In this document: piece by piece, positions 8,753 through 17,636 of the stretch
Numbering within the stretch: the stretch's first letter is position 1
Layout of the letters: the number at the start of each line of letters is the position of its first letter
Origin: Solimonas sp.
GTDB lineage: Bacteria; Pseudomonadota; Gammaproteobacteria; Nevskiales; Nevskiaceae
DNA: 64,000 nucleotides
Direction: 5' to 3'
Assembly (NCBI GenBank): GCA_030149365.1
Contig: JASBRP010000011.1
Span: forward strand, 124,001 to 188,000
Program-made: the position numbers and the translations under genes
Notes under the pieces: model-generated
Databases searched by the model: none
What the model was told of the DNA's origin: nothing
The model's input: the letters and a program-made list of their open reading frames with translations, nothing else

Positions 8753-11215
8753 TCAATAGAAGGTAGCGCGGACCGTGAGGCCGTAGGTCCGCGGATCGCC
8801 CGCGTAGGCGCCGTAGTCGCCCACGCCGTAGAGCGGGTAGACGCCGCCCAGGTATTCCTTGTCGAAGACGTTGCGCGTCCACAGCCAGCTGTCCCAGGTG
8901 CCGCTGCTGTTGCGCAGGCCCAGGCGCAGGTTGGTGAGCCCGTAGCCATCGATGTAGGTGGCGCGCCCGTGCTCCACGGTGCCCCAGTAGCCGCTGCGGT
9001 AACTGTAGTCGACGCCGCCGTAGACCTCGACCTTGGGCGAGACGAAGTGGCCGTACTCCAGGCCGGCGGTGCCGGTCCAGCGCGGCGCGTTGTAGAGGAC
9101 CTCGCCGCTGAGATCCTTGTCGTTGCTACGGGTGTCCTCGTTCGGCGCGTTGTCGAAGTCCACCGTGACGGCGCGGCTGTAGGCGACGCCGGCGCGCGCC
9201 AGCAGGCCGGGCAGCAGCAGGCCGTAGCCGTCCAGCTCCACGCCCTGCAGACGCACCTTGCCGACGTTGAGCAGGTTGATCTGGCGCGGATTGGGGATGA
9301 CGGTCTGCTCTTCGTCGAAGGTCAGTGCCTGATAGTTGCGGATGTCGGTGTGATAGGCGGCGGCCGACCAGGAGATGCGCCGGGCGATCTGCCCCTTGGC
9401 ACCGATCTCGTAGGCGGTGGCTTCTTCCGGCTTGAAGGTGGGCGGCACGGATTCGCCGGTGACGCCCAGGTTGATGCCGCCGGCCTTGTAGCCGCGCGAC
9501 ACGGAGAAGTAGGTCAGCGTGTCCGGCGCCAGCTTGTAGCTCAGCGCCAGTTGCCCGGAGAAGTTGCCTTCGTCGCGCTGGGTGGCGCGGTAGTAGGCGC
9601 CGCCGGCGATCTGGTCCAGCAGGCCGTTCACGGTCAGCGCGTCCAGCCCGGCCAGCGCGAAGATCGGGCTCAGCAGGTTCAGCGCCGTGCAGTTGGGGCA
9701 GCCACCACTGCGGCTGCGGCTGACTTCGGCGTCGCGCCACTCGTGGGTGTAGCGCAGGCCAGTGGTGAGGTCGAGGCGGTCGGTCAGATGCCAGTCGATG
9801 GAGCCGAAGGCGGCGGCGCTGTCGGTGACCTGCTCGTAGGGGGTGGAGATGTAGGTACCGTCCAGCGTGGCCGGCGGGATGACCAGGTACAGCAGCGGAC
9901 CGAAGTTGCTCTCGGTCAGCGGCAGGCCGGTGGCGTCGCGGATCAGGCCGCCGAAGGTCCAGCCGACCATGTCCTCGCCGAGCGTGACGCGCTCGTTGCC
10001 GTAGAAGTCCTGGCGCAGGTAGTAGAGGCCGAACACCGAGTCGAAATGCTCGAAGTTGGAGGCGACGCGGAATTCCTGGCTGATCTGGCTGTGCTCGTTG
10101 ATGGTGCCGGTGGTCACCAGCTTCAGCGGCGTGGCGTCGTCGTTGTCGGGCACGAACTGCCAGTCGCGCCAGGCGGTGATGCTGGTCAGGCGGTGGGCTT
10201 CGCCGATGTCCCAGTTCAGCTCGGCGGAGGCCGCGCGCTGCTCCACGTCCACGTGGGTGCGGGGGTCGGAGTCCGCCACGCGGTCGTAGGGGTTGAGCGA
10301 AGGCCGGCGGTACTCCATGAAGTCGTCGCGGGCCTGCACGGCCGCACGGACCGGACCCACCAATGGATATACGCAGCATTCCTCGTCGGTCTTGCCGTAC
10401 TCGGCGATGAAGCGCCAGCTGACATCCGACGAGGGCGTCCACAGGCCCTGGCCGCGCAGGCCCCATTTGTTGCGCTCGTTGAGATCGTGGCCGTTGTGGA
10501 CGTTCTCGATCAGGCCGTCGCGCTGCGTGACATAGCCGGTGAGGCGGGTGGCAAAGGTCTCGTCGCCGAAGAAGCGGCCGTTGACGCTGCCGCGCAACTG
10601 CCGCGAGCCGTAGTTGCCGATGGTGCCTTCGAGCAGCGCCTCGTAATCATGCGAGGGCGCCTTGGTGACGATGTTGAGGACACCGGCGGTGGTGTTCTTG
10701 CCGAATAGCGTGCCCTGGGGGCCGCGCAGGACTTCCACGCGGTCGAGGTCCACCAGATCGAAGATCGACAGGCCCTGGCGGCCCAGGTAGACGCCGTCCA
10801 GGAACAGACCGACGCTGCTCTCGATGCCGTCGTTGACCGAGCTGGAGCCCAGGCCGCGGATGGTGAAGCTGGTGAGGCGCGGATTGGGCACGGTGACGAC
10901 CAGGCCGGGCACGCGCTCCTGGATGTCGGTGGCCAGCGTCAGGCCCGCGGAGCCCAGGGCGTCGCCGTCCAGCACGGCCAGCGAAATGGGCACGTCCAGC
11001 GCGCGTTCTTCCTTGCGGCGCGCGGTGACGACGATGGCTTCCAGCTGGATGGTGTCCGGCTTCTCCGCCAGCACCGGGGTGGGACTCTCTTGCTGGTTGG
11101 ACTCCACCGCGATGGTGTCCAGGATTTCAGGTGCGGTGTCCTGGGCCAGCGCGCCGCCCGCCGCCACGCCCAGGCTGCCTGCCAGCCAGAAAATGAAACT
11201 TTTACCCGCTCCCAT
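8753..11215 (-). CDS. TonB-dependent receptor
   Basis: Signal peptide, TonB box-like AIVVTARRKEERALDVP, plug motif VEVLRGPQGTLFGKNTTAG, terminal Phe-X-Tyr (ATFY). Confidence 0.92.
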   Translation of the reverse strand: MGAGKSFIFWLAGSLGVAAGGALAQDTAPEILDTIAVESNQQESPTPVLAEKPDTIQLEAIVVTARRKEERALDVPISLAVLDGDALGSAGLTLATDIQERVPGLVVTVPNPRLTSFTIRGLGSSSVNDGIESSVGLFLDGVYLGRQGLSIFDLVDLDRVEVLRGPQGTLFGKNTTAGVLNIVTKAPSHDYEALLEGTIGNYGSRQLRGSVNGRFFGDETFATRLTGYVTQRDGLIENVHNGHDLNERNKWGLRGQGLWTPSSDVSWRFIAEYGKTDEECCVYPLVGPVRAAVQARDDFMEYRRPSLNPYDRVADSDPRTHVDVEQRAASAELNWDIGEAHRLTSITAWRDWQFVPDNDDATPLKLVTTGTINEHSQISQEFRVASNFEHFDSVFGLYYLRQDFYGNERVTLGEDMVGWTFGGLIRDATGLPLTESNFGPLLYLVIPPATLDGTYISTPYEQVTDSAAAFGSIDWHLTDRLDLTTGLRYTHEWRDAEVSRSRSGGCPNCTALNLLSPIFALAGLDALTVNGLLDQIAGGAYYRATQRDEGNFSGQLALSYKLAPDTLTYFSVSRGYKAGGINLGVTGESVPPTFKPEEATAYEIGAKGQIARRISWSAAAYHTDIRNYQALTFDEEQTVIPNPRQINLLNVGKVRLQGVELDGYGLLLPGLLARAGVAYSRAVTVDFDNAPNEDTRSNDKDLSGEVLYNAPRWTGTAGLEYGHFVSPKVEVYGGVDYSYRSGYWGTVEHGRATYIDGYGLTNLRLGLRNSSGTWDSWLWTRNVFDKEYLGGVYPLYGVGDYGAYAGDPRTYGLTVRATFY

Positions 11216-11294
11216 TTACGTTTCCGCCCGATGAAGCCTGATGAGGCTGCGTAGGATGCTGGCGAGAGTGAGGGGAAACCATATGTTCGCTCAA

Positions 11295-11312
11295 GAATAT
11301 GTTCTGATATTC
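11295..11312. promoter_or_regulatory. Candidate operator GAATAT-N6-ATATTC
   Basis: Perfect inverted repeat in an AT-rich patch upstream of the TonB receptor, overlapping a direct repeat of ATATGTTC (11281 and 11297). Confidence 0.35.
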
Positions 11313-11596
11313 ATATACTCCTGGACGGCTGGGAAATTCTGCCTAAAAGATTGAAATCCGGCGCAATGAGCGGATTCCGGAAGCTGGAAGGGCTTTTCCT
11401 GACAGCCTCCGCAAGCGCGGGCGCGCCGGTCCGGGACTTTTGCTGGTGCTGGATGCTGGTTTCCTCATGTGCCGGCTCCGGGTGATGCGCGCAGTGGGCA
11501 TGCGGAACTGACGAGCCCGTCAGGTGGCCAGGCCCTGCTGGCCCTTGTACATTCGCCCGGAATTGCCGGGGGGCTCCTCTGAATCGATATCAGCCA

Positions 11597-13573
11597 ATGA
11601 GCGGCCGTCATGGCCGCCGGTATGCCGCGACCGCGGCCCGCGTCGTCGCGGGCCTGGTGCTTTTCTGGGGCGGCGCGACGCAAGCCGCACCACCGCTCGA
11701 GGTTTACGGGCGCCTGCCGGGTGTGGAGCAGATCGTGCTGTCTCCTGCCGGGACGCAATACGCGTTCGTCGCCGTCATGGGCGAGTCGCGAAAGCTGGGT
11801 GTGGCGAGCTTCGACAAGGAACTCCGCTACCAGATCGGCGTTGGCGATCACAAGCTGAGGGACCTGCAGTGGGCAGGCGAGGACCATGTGCTGGCCACCT
11901 TCAGCAAGACCGTGGATCTGCCCTTCCTGCGGGAGAGACACCATGAGCTGGACGCGGTGTCGGTCATCCAGCCGCAGCAGAGACAGATTTTCTCGGTCTT
12001 CCAGAAATCGGCTTCCATCGCCCACACGGTGCGGGGGCATTTCGGCTCGGCGCTGGTCGATGGGCGCTGGCAGGGATTCTTCGGCGGGATCACGTACACG
12101 CGCAGCAGCAGTTTCAGCGACTACGAGTATTCGCACGGCTATGCCGATCTGTATCGCGTCGACCTGGTGACGGGCAAACCGATCCTGGAGGCTCGCGGTT
12201 CGTACAACCACGATGGCTGGGCGCTGGACGCGGACGGCTCCGTGGTGGCGCACGCGATGTATGTGGAGACCTCGGGGCGCTGGCGGCTCTATGCGGGCAA
12301 GGCCCGCAAGACGCTCCTGATGGAGCGCGTGGCGCCCCTGGGGGAGGTGAACCTGGTGGGCCTGGGGCGCCAGCCCGGAACCGTGCTGGTGATGGACAAG
12401 AGCGGTGACGCGGATGTGCTCTGGGAGGTTTCCACCGCCGATGGTCGGGCGGTGGAACTGCTGGCCGAGGACGCCTTCGACCGGTTGCTGTTCGACCCGA
12501 GATCGCGGCTGCTGATCGGCGCGCGGGTGCCGGACCCGCGTGGCGCCGTCTTCTTCGACCCGCTGGCGCAGGCGCGCTACGAGGGCACGCGCAAGGCATT
12601 CCCGGGGCTGCAGATGGAACTGCGGTCGGCCACCAGTGGCCTGGACCGCCTGTTGGTCAGGACGGACGGGGGAGATGATTCCGGAACCTTCTGGCTCGTG
12701 GACATTGCGAGCGGAAAGGCCGGGCCCGTGGGTTACGAGTACCCAGGGATCGGACCGGCCGATGTGGCCGCGACCCGGACCTATCGCTACAAGGCGGGGG
12801 ACGGCCTGGCGATCGAAGCCATCCTGACGGAGCCGCGCGGGCGTCCGGCCAAAGCCCTGCCGCTGGTGGTCCTGCCCCATGGAGGCCCGATCGGGGTCAA
12901 GGACAGGATCGGCTTCGACTGGTGGGCGCAGGCTTTCGCCTCGCGTGGTTACGTAGTGATGCAACCCAACTACCGGGGCTCCTCCGGATACGGCCGTGCT
13001 TTCCAGCAGGCGGGCCACGGCGAGTGGGGTGGCAAGATGCTGTCCGACATCGCCGACGGTATCAGGGCACTGGCGGCCGAAGGCGCGATCGATCCGCGGC
13101 GAGTCTGTATTGCCGGGGGCAGCTACGGTGGATATGCGGCGCTGGCCGGGGTGACCCTGCAGAACGGTCTTTACCGCTGCGCCGTGTCGGTCAACGGCGT
13201 CTCCGATGTGCGTGCGATGCTGGACGAGGCCTCCCGCCGACATGGCTATCACAGTGCCGTGAGCCGATTCCTGCGCTCGGCGACGGGCGCGGCGACCGAT
13301 TCTGCGGTGCTGCGCGAGATTTCGCCGTTCCGGCATGCGAAGCGCGCCGATGCTCCGATCCTGCTGATCCACGGGCAGGACGATACCGTGGTGGAGGCTT
13401 CGCACAGCCGCCGGATGGCGGATGCCCTGCGCGACGCGGACAAGCCGGTGGAACTGGTGATGATGCCCGGCGAAGACCACTGGCTGTCGCGCGAATCGAC
13501 ACGCAAGGAGATGCTGCAGAAATCGGTGGAATTCGTCCTGCGACACAATCCCCCTGACCCGGTGACGCCGTGA
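11597..13573 (+). CDS. S9 family prolyl oligopeptidase-like peptidase
   Basis: LVVLPHGGPIG...GGSYGGYAALAG (nucleophile), LLIHGQDDTVV, MPGEDHWLS; N-terminal signal peptide. Confidence 0.85.
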   Translation: MSGRHGRRYAATAARVVAGLVLFWGGATQAAPPLEVYGRLPGVEQIVLSPAGTQYAFVAVMGESRKLGVASFDKELRYQIGVGDHKLRDLQWAGEDHVLATFSKTVDLPFLRERHHELDAVSVIQPQQRQIFSVFQKSASIAHTVRGHFGSALVDGRWQGFFGGITYTRSSSFSDYEYSHGYADLYRVDLVTGKPILEARGSYNHDGWALDADGSVVAHAMYVETSGRWRLYAGKARKTLLMERVAPLGEVNLVGLGRQPGTVLVMDKSGDADVLWEVSTADGRAVELLAEDAFDRLLFDPRSRLLIGARVPDPRGAVFFDPLAQARYEGTRKAFPGLQMELRSATSGLDRLLVRTDGGDDSGTFWLVDIASGKAGPVGYEYPGIGPADVAATRTYRYKAGDGLAIEAILTEPRGRPAKALPLVVLPHGGPIGVKDRIGFDWWAQAFASRGYVVMQPNYRGSSGYGRAFQQAGHGEWGGKMLSDIADGIRALAAEGAIDPRRVCIAGGSYGGYAALAGVTLQNGLYRCAVSVNGVSDVRAMLDEASRRHGYHSAVSRFLRSATGAATDSAVLREISPFRHAKRADAPILLIHGQDDTVVEASHSRRMADALRDADKPVELVMMPGEDHWLSRESTRKEMLQKSVEFVLRHNPPDPVTP

Positions 13574-13649
13574 AGCGCGAGTGGCGGCGGGCCTTGCCGG
13601 AGGGCGGCGGCATTCCTTCCCGTGCCGCCCGCTGCTAGGCTACCGGCCC

Positions 13650-14402
13650 ATGGGAGAATCAAATTTGGCCTGCATCCAGTGGTCGCGCCGGCGACGTTCA
13701 CGGCGCGCCGTGCTTTTTGCCGTGCTGTGCACCGCCAGCCTGCAGGTGGCCGCCGCCGAGCCGCTGAAGCTCTACCTGCACAAGGATCGCGGCATGCCGG
13801 TGTATACCAGCCTCAAGCCGGACAACGTGGAATACACCGTGGTGTATCCCGGGTCGGGTGCGGCGCGTCCTGTGCTGAGCCTTCCGCCGTCCGATCCGGC
13901 GGTGGACAACCCCAACCCCGAGAGTGCTGAGGTACTGGTGGGGTGGGCGGCGTCCTGCAAGGGTGTGAGCAAGCAGGCGATCGACCAGCGTGCGGTGCAG
14001 TGGCAGGACCAGGTGGCCCGGCAGGCCGAGGCGCATGGCGTGCCGGTGGCGCTGGTGCATGCCGTGATCCGCGTGGAGTCCTGCTTCGACCCGCGCGCGC
14101 TGTCGCGCGTGGGCGCGCGTGGCCTGATGCAGCTGATGCCGAAGACGGCGGAGCATCTGGGCGTGGCCGACAGCTTCGACGGCGACCAGAACATTGCCGG
14201 CGGAGTGCGCTACCTGAGCCAGTTGCTCAACCGCTTCAAGAACGACACCCGCCTGGCCGTGGCTGCCTACAACGCGGGCCCCACCGCGGTGGATGCGTAT
14301 GGCGGCATCCCGCCTTTCTCCGAAACCCGCAAATACGTGGAGCGGGTGCTCGCGGAGTACCGCGAGCGCAGCCCGGCGGCCCCGAAGAAGCCCAAGGGCT
14401 GA
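13650..14402 (+). CDS. Lytic transglycosylase domain protein (SLT family)
   Basis: AVIRVESCFDPRALSRVGARGLMQLMPKTAEHLGV ... VAAYNAGPTAVDAYGGIPPFSETRKYVERVL. Confidence 0.9.
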   Translation: MGESNLACIQWSRRRRSRRAVLFAVLCTASLQVAAAEPLKLYLHKDRGMPVYTSLKPDNVEYTVVYPGSGAARPVLSLPPSDPAVDNPNPESAEVLVGWAASCKGVSKQAIDQRAVQWQDQVARQAEAHGVPVALVHAVIRVESCFDPRALSRVGARGLMQLMPKTAEHLGVADSFDGDQNIAGGVRYLSQLLNRFKNDTRLAVAAYNAGPTAVDAYGGIPPFSETRKYVERVLAEYRERSPAAPKKPKG

Positions 14403-14429
14403 AGAGGGGTTACCCGGCTAGGCTCAAGC

Positions 14430-15215
14430 CTACCGGCTTGTGGCCGGGGCTTCCGCCGACACCCAAGGCGGGCTTTCGTTTTCCGGCGCTCCGAGGTGGC
14501 GGGCCACCTGGTTGATCCAGGCATCCAGCGCGTCAGGCTCGGTGGGTACTTGTATGAACAGCGCCTGCACCGCGCTGAGCCCCGCGGCTTCGATGAGCCG
14601 TTTCTCGTTGCAGACCCACTCGCGGCGCTCGCACAGGATGGCGTGCGCCTCTTCCATGATCGCCTTGGTCGCCTGGCCCAGCGCTCCGGCCACGTTGCCG
14701 CGGCGTGCGTGGGCACGTGCATAGGCGAGGCTGAAGGATCGGCAGAATCGCCACCGGGCCGGACCGGCGGCGGCGAGCTTGGCGGGGTACGGCCGGGTGG
14801 GCAGCAGTCCGCTCAGCACCCGGCACGATGCCAGCTCGGCGGCCAGCAGGTAGGTGGGCGCTCCTGCGGTGTAGCCGAGCAGGGCGTCCACCTCGAACTC
14901 GCCTTCCTCGGCGCGGCGTGACCAATGCTCGACCATGTCGAGGTCACGCAGCAGGACGTCCACACGGTGTTCGCCGATCTGGAGCCAAGCGCCGCCGTTC
15001 ATGATGCGCCCCCAGGAGCCGGGCGGATGGACGGTGCCGTACCTGGAGAGCGCGGACAGCCCTGGCTCGCCACGGTAGTAGAGGCCCAGGTCCCAGTCGC
15101 TGCCGGGATCGCCACCGCCAAAGGCGCGCGAGCCTCCCAGGACAACCGCGACCGCGCCGGGAGCGGCGGCGAGATCGTTGACCAGCGTGATGAGAGGGTA
15201 GGGAATCTGGCTCAT
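14430..15215 (-). CDS. Nucleotidyltransferase domain protein
   Basis: VVLGGSRAFGGGDPGSDWDLGLYYRG (GSx..SDxDL). Confidence 0.75.
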   Translation of the reverse strand: MSQIPYPLITLVNDLAAAPGAVAVVLGGSRAFGGGDPGSDWDLGLYYRGEPGLSALSRYGTVHPPGSWGRIMNGGAWLQIGEHRVDVLLRDLDMVEHWSRRAEEGEFEVDALLGYTAGAPTYLLAAELASCRVLSGLLPTRPYPAKLAAAGPARWRFCRSFSLAYARAHARRGNVAGALGQATKAIMEEAHAILCERREWVCNEKRLIEAAGLSAVQALFIQVPTEPDALDAWINQVARHLGAPENESPPWVSAEAPATSR

Positions 15216-15343
15216 GGAGAGGGTGAGCGGAGTGTCGATCCTGAACTTGTCTAATCTACCGCATTGGGCTGATCTGCATTCCTGGCCGGGGTGCGACGAT
15301 CTGCCCGCGTGGGACACGACGGCATTCGCATCGGGCATGGGCA

Positions 15344-15946
15344 ATGAGCAATAGCAAGCTGGATGAGGCGGAGTATTCCAACCAGGTCTTCGAGAAGCTT
15401 GAACTCGAAGGTGCCGAGTTGCAGGGAGTGAGCTTCCACGACTGCACGTTCGTGAAGTGCAGCTTTGCAAACGCGAAGCTGGCCCAGTGCCGCTTCGACA
15501 ACTGCAATTTCGTCAGCTGCAACCTCAGCCTGCTCAATGTTCGCGGCAGTGCGTTCCGTGAAGTGTCCTTCTCATCCAGCAAGCTGCTCGGTATCGACTG
15601 GACCATGGCGCGCTGGCCCAGCGTGGCGCTCAGCGGCCAGCTCCGCTTCGAGGAGTGCCTGCTGAATTCGTCTTCCTTCTTCGGCCTGTACCTGCAGGAG
15701 CTGAAGATGGAGGCCTGCCAGGCGCACGATGTCGATTTCACCGAGGCGGACTGCGGCCATGCCAGCTTCCTGCAGACGGATTTCGCCGGCGCCACGTTCC
15801 ACCAGACCAAGCTGGTCAAGGCGGACTTCAGTGATGCGACGAACTATGTGATCGACGTGCGGACCAACAAGATCAATGGCGCGCGCTTCAGCCTGCCGGA
15901 CGCGGTGAACCTGCTGCGCAGCCTAGATATCGAGATCGTGGATTGA
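15344..15946 (+). CDS. Pentapeptide repeat protein, Qnr-like size and pattern
   Basis: Regular A/C-x-L/F-x-x repeats: FHDCTFVKCSFANAKLAQCRFDNCNFVSCNL ... LLGIDW ... ADFSDATNYVIDVRTNKINGARFSLPDAVNLLRSLDIEI. Confidence 0.8.
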   Translation: MSNSKLDEAEYSNQVFEKLELEGAELQGVSFHDCTFVKCSFANAKLAQCRFDNCNFVSCNLSLLNVRGSAFREVSFSSSKLLGIDWTMARWPSVALSGQLRFEECLLNSSSFFGLYLQELKMEACQAHDVDFTEADCGHASFLQTDFAGATFHQTKLVKADFSDATNYVIDVRTNKINGARFSLPDAVNLLRSLDIEIVD

Positions 15947-16081
15947 GGCAGGCTGCCGCGGCCGGGCAGGCCCGGGGTCGCCCCGGATGAGTGGTGCCCG
16001 GCCGGAGCCGTTCGGCTACACTGGGTTCATCCCGCCTCAGCCAGCACGCAGCCAGGGCATTTCCACATTCCGGCCGCGCGC

Positions 16082-16606
16082 ATGTCCGACTCCACCGTTC
16101 CCGGTGCCCTTCCCAGCGGTTCCCTGCAGACGCTCTACCGCGAGCATCACGGCTGGCTGCTGGGTTGGCTACGGCAGAAGCTGAGCGGGGCGGAGCAGGC
16201 CTCCGACCTGGCGCAGGACACCTTCCTGCGGCTGATGGCGCAGCGGCAGCCGTTGGAGGCGCTGCGCACGCCGCGGGCCTACCTGACTACCGTGGCCCAC
16301 GGCCTGCTGGTGAACTACTGGCGTCGCCAGGACCTGGAGCGCGCCTGGCTGGAAGCCCTGGCCAGCCTGCCGGAGCCGCTGGCGGCCTCGCCCGAGGAAC
16401 AGGCACTGGCGCTGGAAGCGCTGCAGGCAGTGGACGCCATGCTGGCGCGCCTGCCGGCGCGGGTGCGCGAGGCCTTCCTGCTGTCGCAACTCGATGGGCT
16501 CAAGTACGCGGAGATCGCCCTGCGCCTCGGGGTGTCGGAGCGCATGGTGAAGAAATACATGGCGCAGGCAATGCTGCAATGCCTGCTGCTGGATGTGCGG
16601 GACTGA
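16082..16606 (+). CDS. ECF RNA polymerase sigma factor, FecI-like
   Basis: YREHHGWLLGWLRQKLSGAEQASDLAQDTFLRLM; region 4 LPARVREAFLLSQLDGLKYAEIALRLGVSERMVKKYMAQAM. Confidence 0.9.
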   Translation: MSDSTVPGALPSGSLQTLYREHHGWLLGWLRQKLSGAEQASDLAQDTFLRLMAQRQPLEALRTPRAYLTTVAHGLLVNYWRRQDLERAWLEALASLPEPLAASPEEQALALEALQAVDAMLARLPARVREAFLLSQLDGLKYAEIALRLGVSERMVKKYMAQAMLQCLLLDVRD

Positions 16607-16613
16607 GCGGCCC

Positions 16614-17567
16614 ATGAAACCCTCCATCATCGAATTCGCCGTGGCGCAGCAGGCGGCCGAGTGGTTTGCCCTGCTCAACGCCGACCGGGTGGACGAGACC
16701 GCCCGCAGCGACTGGCAGCAGTGGCTGGGCGCCCGCCCGGAGCATGCCCAGGCCTGGGCGCGCGTGGAGGCGATCGGCCAGCAGTTCGACTCGCTGTCGG
16801 CGATGCCGGCCCGGCAGGCGCTGAAGGGCGCGGGGCGTGGCCGTCGCCGCGCGATCCGGATGCTGGCGATGGCCAGCATCGGCGTCAGCCTGGGCTGGGC
16901 CGGCAGCCGCTCCCGGCCCTGGCAGTCCTGGAGCGCCGACCACGGGACCGCGGTGGGCGAGACGCGCGAACTGCTGCTGGCAGACCGGACGCAGGTCTGG
17001 CTCAACACCGATACGGCGGTGGACGTGGACTACGGCCCGACGCTGCGGCGCCTGGTGCTGCGCCGCGGCGAGGTGCTGGTGCGCACCGCGGCGGACACGG
17101 TGCAGCCGTCGCGGCCCTGGGTGGTGGATACGCCGCAGGGGCGCCTGCGGGCGCTCGGCACGCACTTCAGCGTGCGCCGCCTGGAGGACTCCACCGTGGT
17201 CGCGGTGTTCGAGGGCGCGGTGGAGATTCGCCCTGCTTCGGGCGCGGCGCCCATGGTATTGCCGGCGGGGCGCCAGGCACGCTTCTGGGACGACCGCATC
17301 GAAGCGGCGCAGCCTGCCGAGCTGTTCCGCCAGGCCTGGGCCCGCGGCGTGCTGGTGGCCGACGACATGCGCCTGGGCGACTTCATCGCCGAGCTGTCCC
17401 GCCACCGCCCCGGCCACCTGGGCTGCGATCCGGCGGTGGCGGACCTGCGGCTGGTGGGCGCCTACCCGCTGGCGGATACCGATCGGGTGCTGGCGGCACT
17501 GGAGGACACGCTGCCGGTGAGCGTGCAGAGGACCCTGCCGTGGTGGACCGTGGTGCGTCCCCGTTGA
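16614..17567 (+). CDS. FecR family anti-sigma regulator
   Basis: Domain pattern AAEWFALLNADRVDETARSDWQQWLGARPEHAQAW; TELLLADRTQVWLNTDTAVDVDYG; adjacent to fecI-like gene. Confidence 0.9.
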   Translation: MKPSIIEFAVAQQAAEWFALLNADRVDETARSDWQQWLGARPEHAQAWARVEAIGQQFDSLSAMPARQALKGAGRGRRRAIRMLAMASIGVSLGWAGSRSRPWQSWSADHGTAVGETRELLLADRTQVWLNTDTAVDVDYGPTLRRLVLRRGEVLVRTAADTVQPSRPWVVDTPQGRLRALGTHFSVRRLEDSTVVAVFEGAVEIRPASGAAPMVLPAGRQARFWDDRIEAAQPAELFRQAWARGVLVADDMRLGDFIAELSRHRPGHLGCDPAVADLRLVGAYPLADTDRVLAALEDTLPVSVQRTLPWWTVVRPR

Positions 17568-17636
17568 AGGCGGCGGCCCCGCGCGGCGGGCGGTTCCCTT
17601 TTTTGTTTCTCGTTTGGCAATGCAGGTGAGGGCCTC

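Noticed and set aside
5918-10708. 1596-aa plus-strand ORF
   Set aside because: Antisense to ceramidase, PhyH and TonB receptor genes that have clear family motifs; low-complexity Ala/Gly/Arg/Gln-rich translation is typical of high-GC shadow ORFs.
11465-13546. 693-aa minus-strand ORF
   Set aside because: Antisense to the S9 peptidase, which has catalytic motifs.
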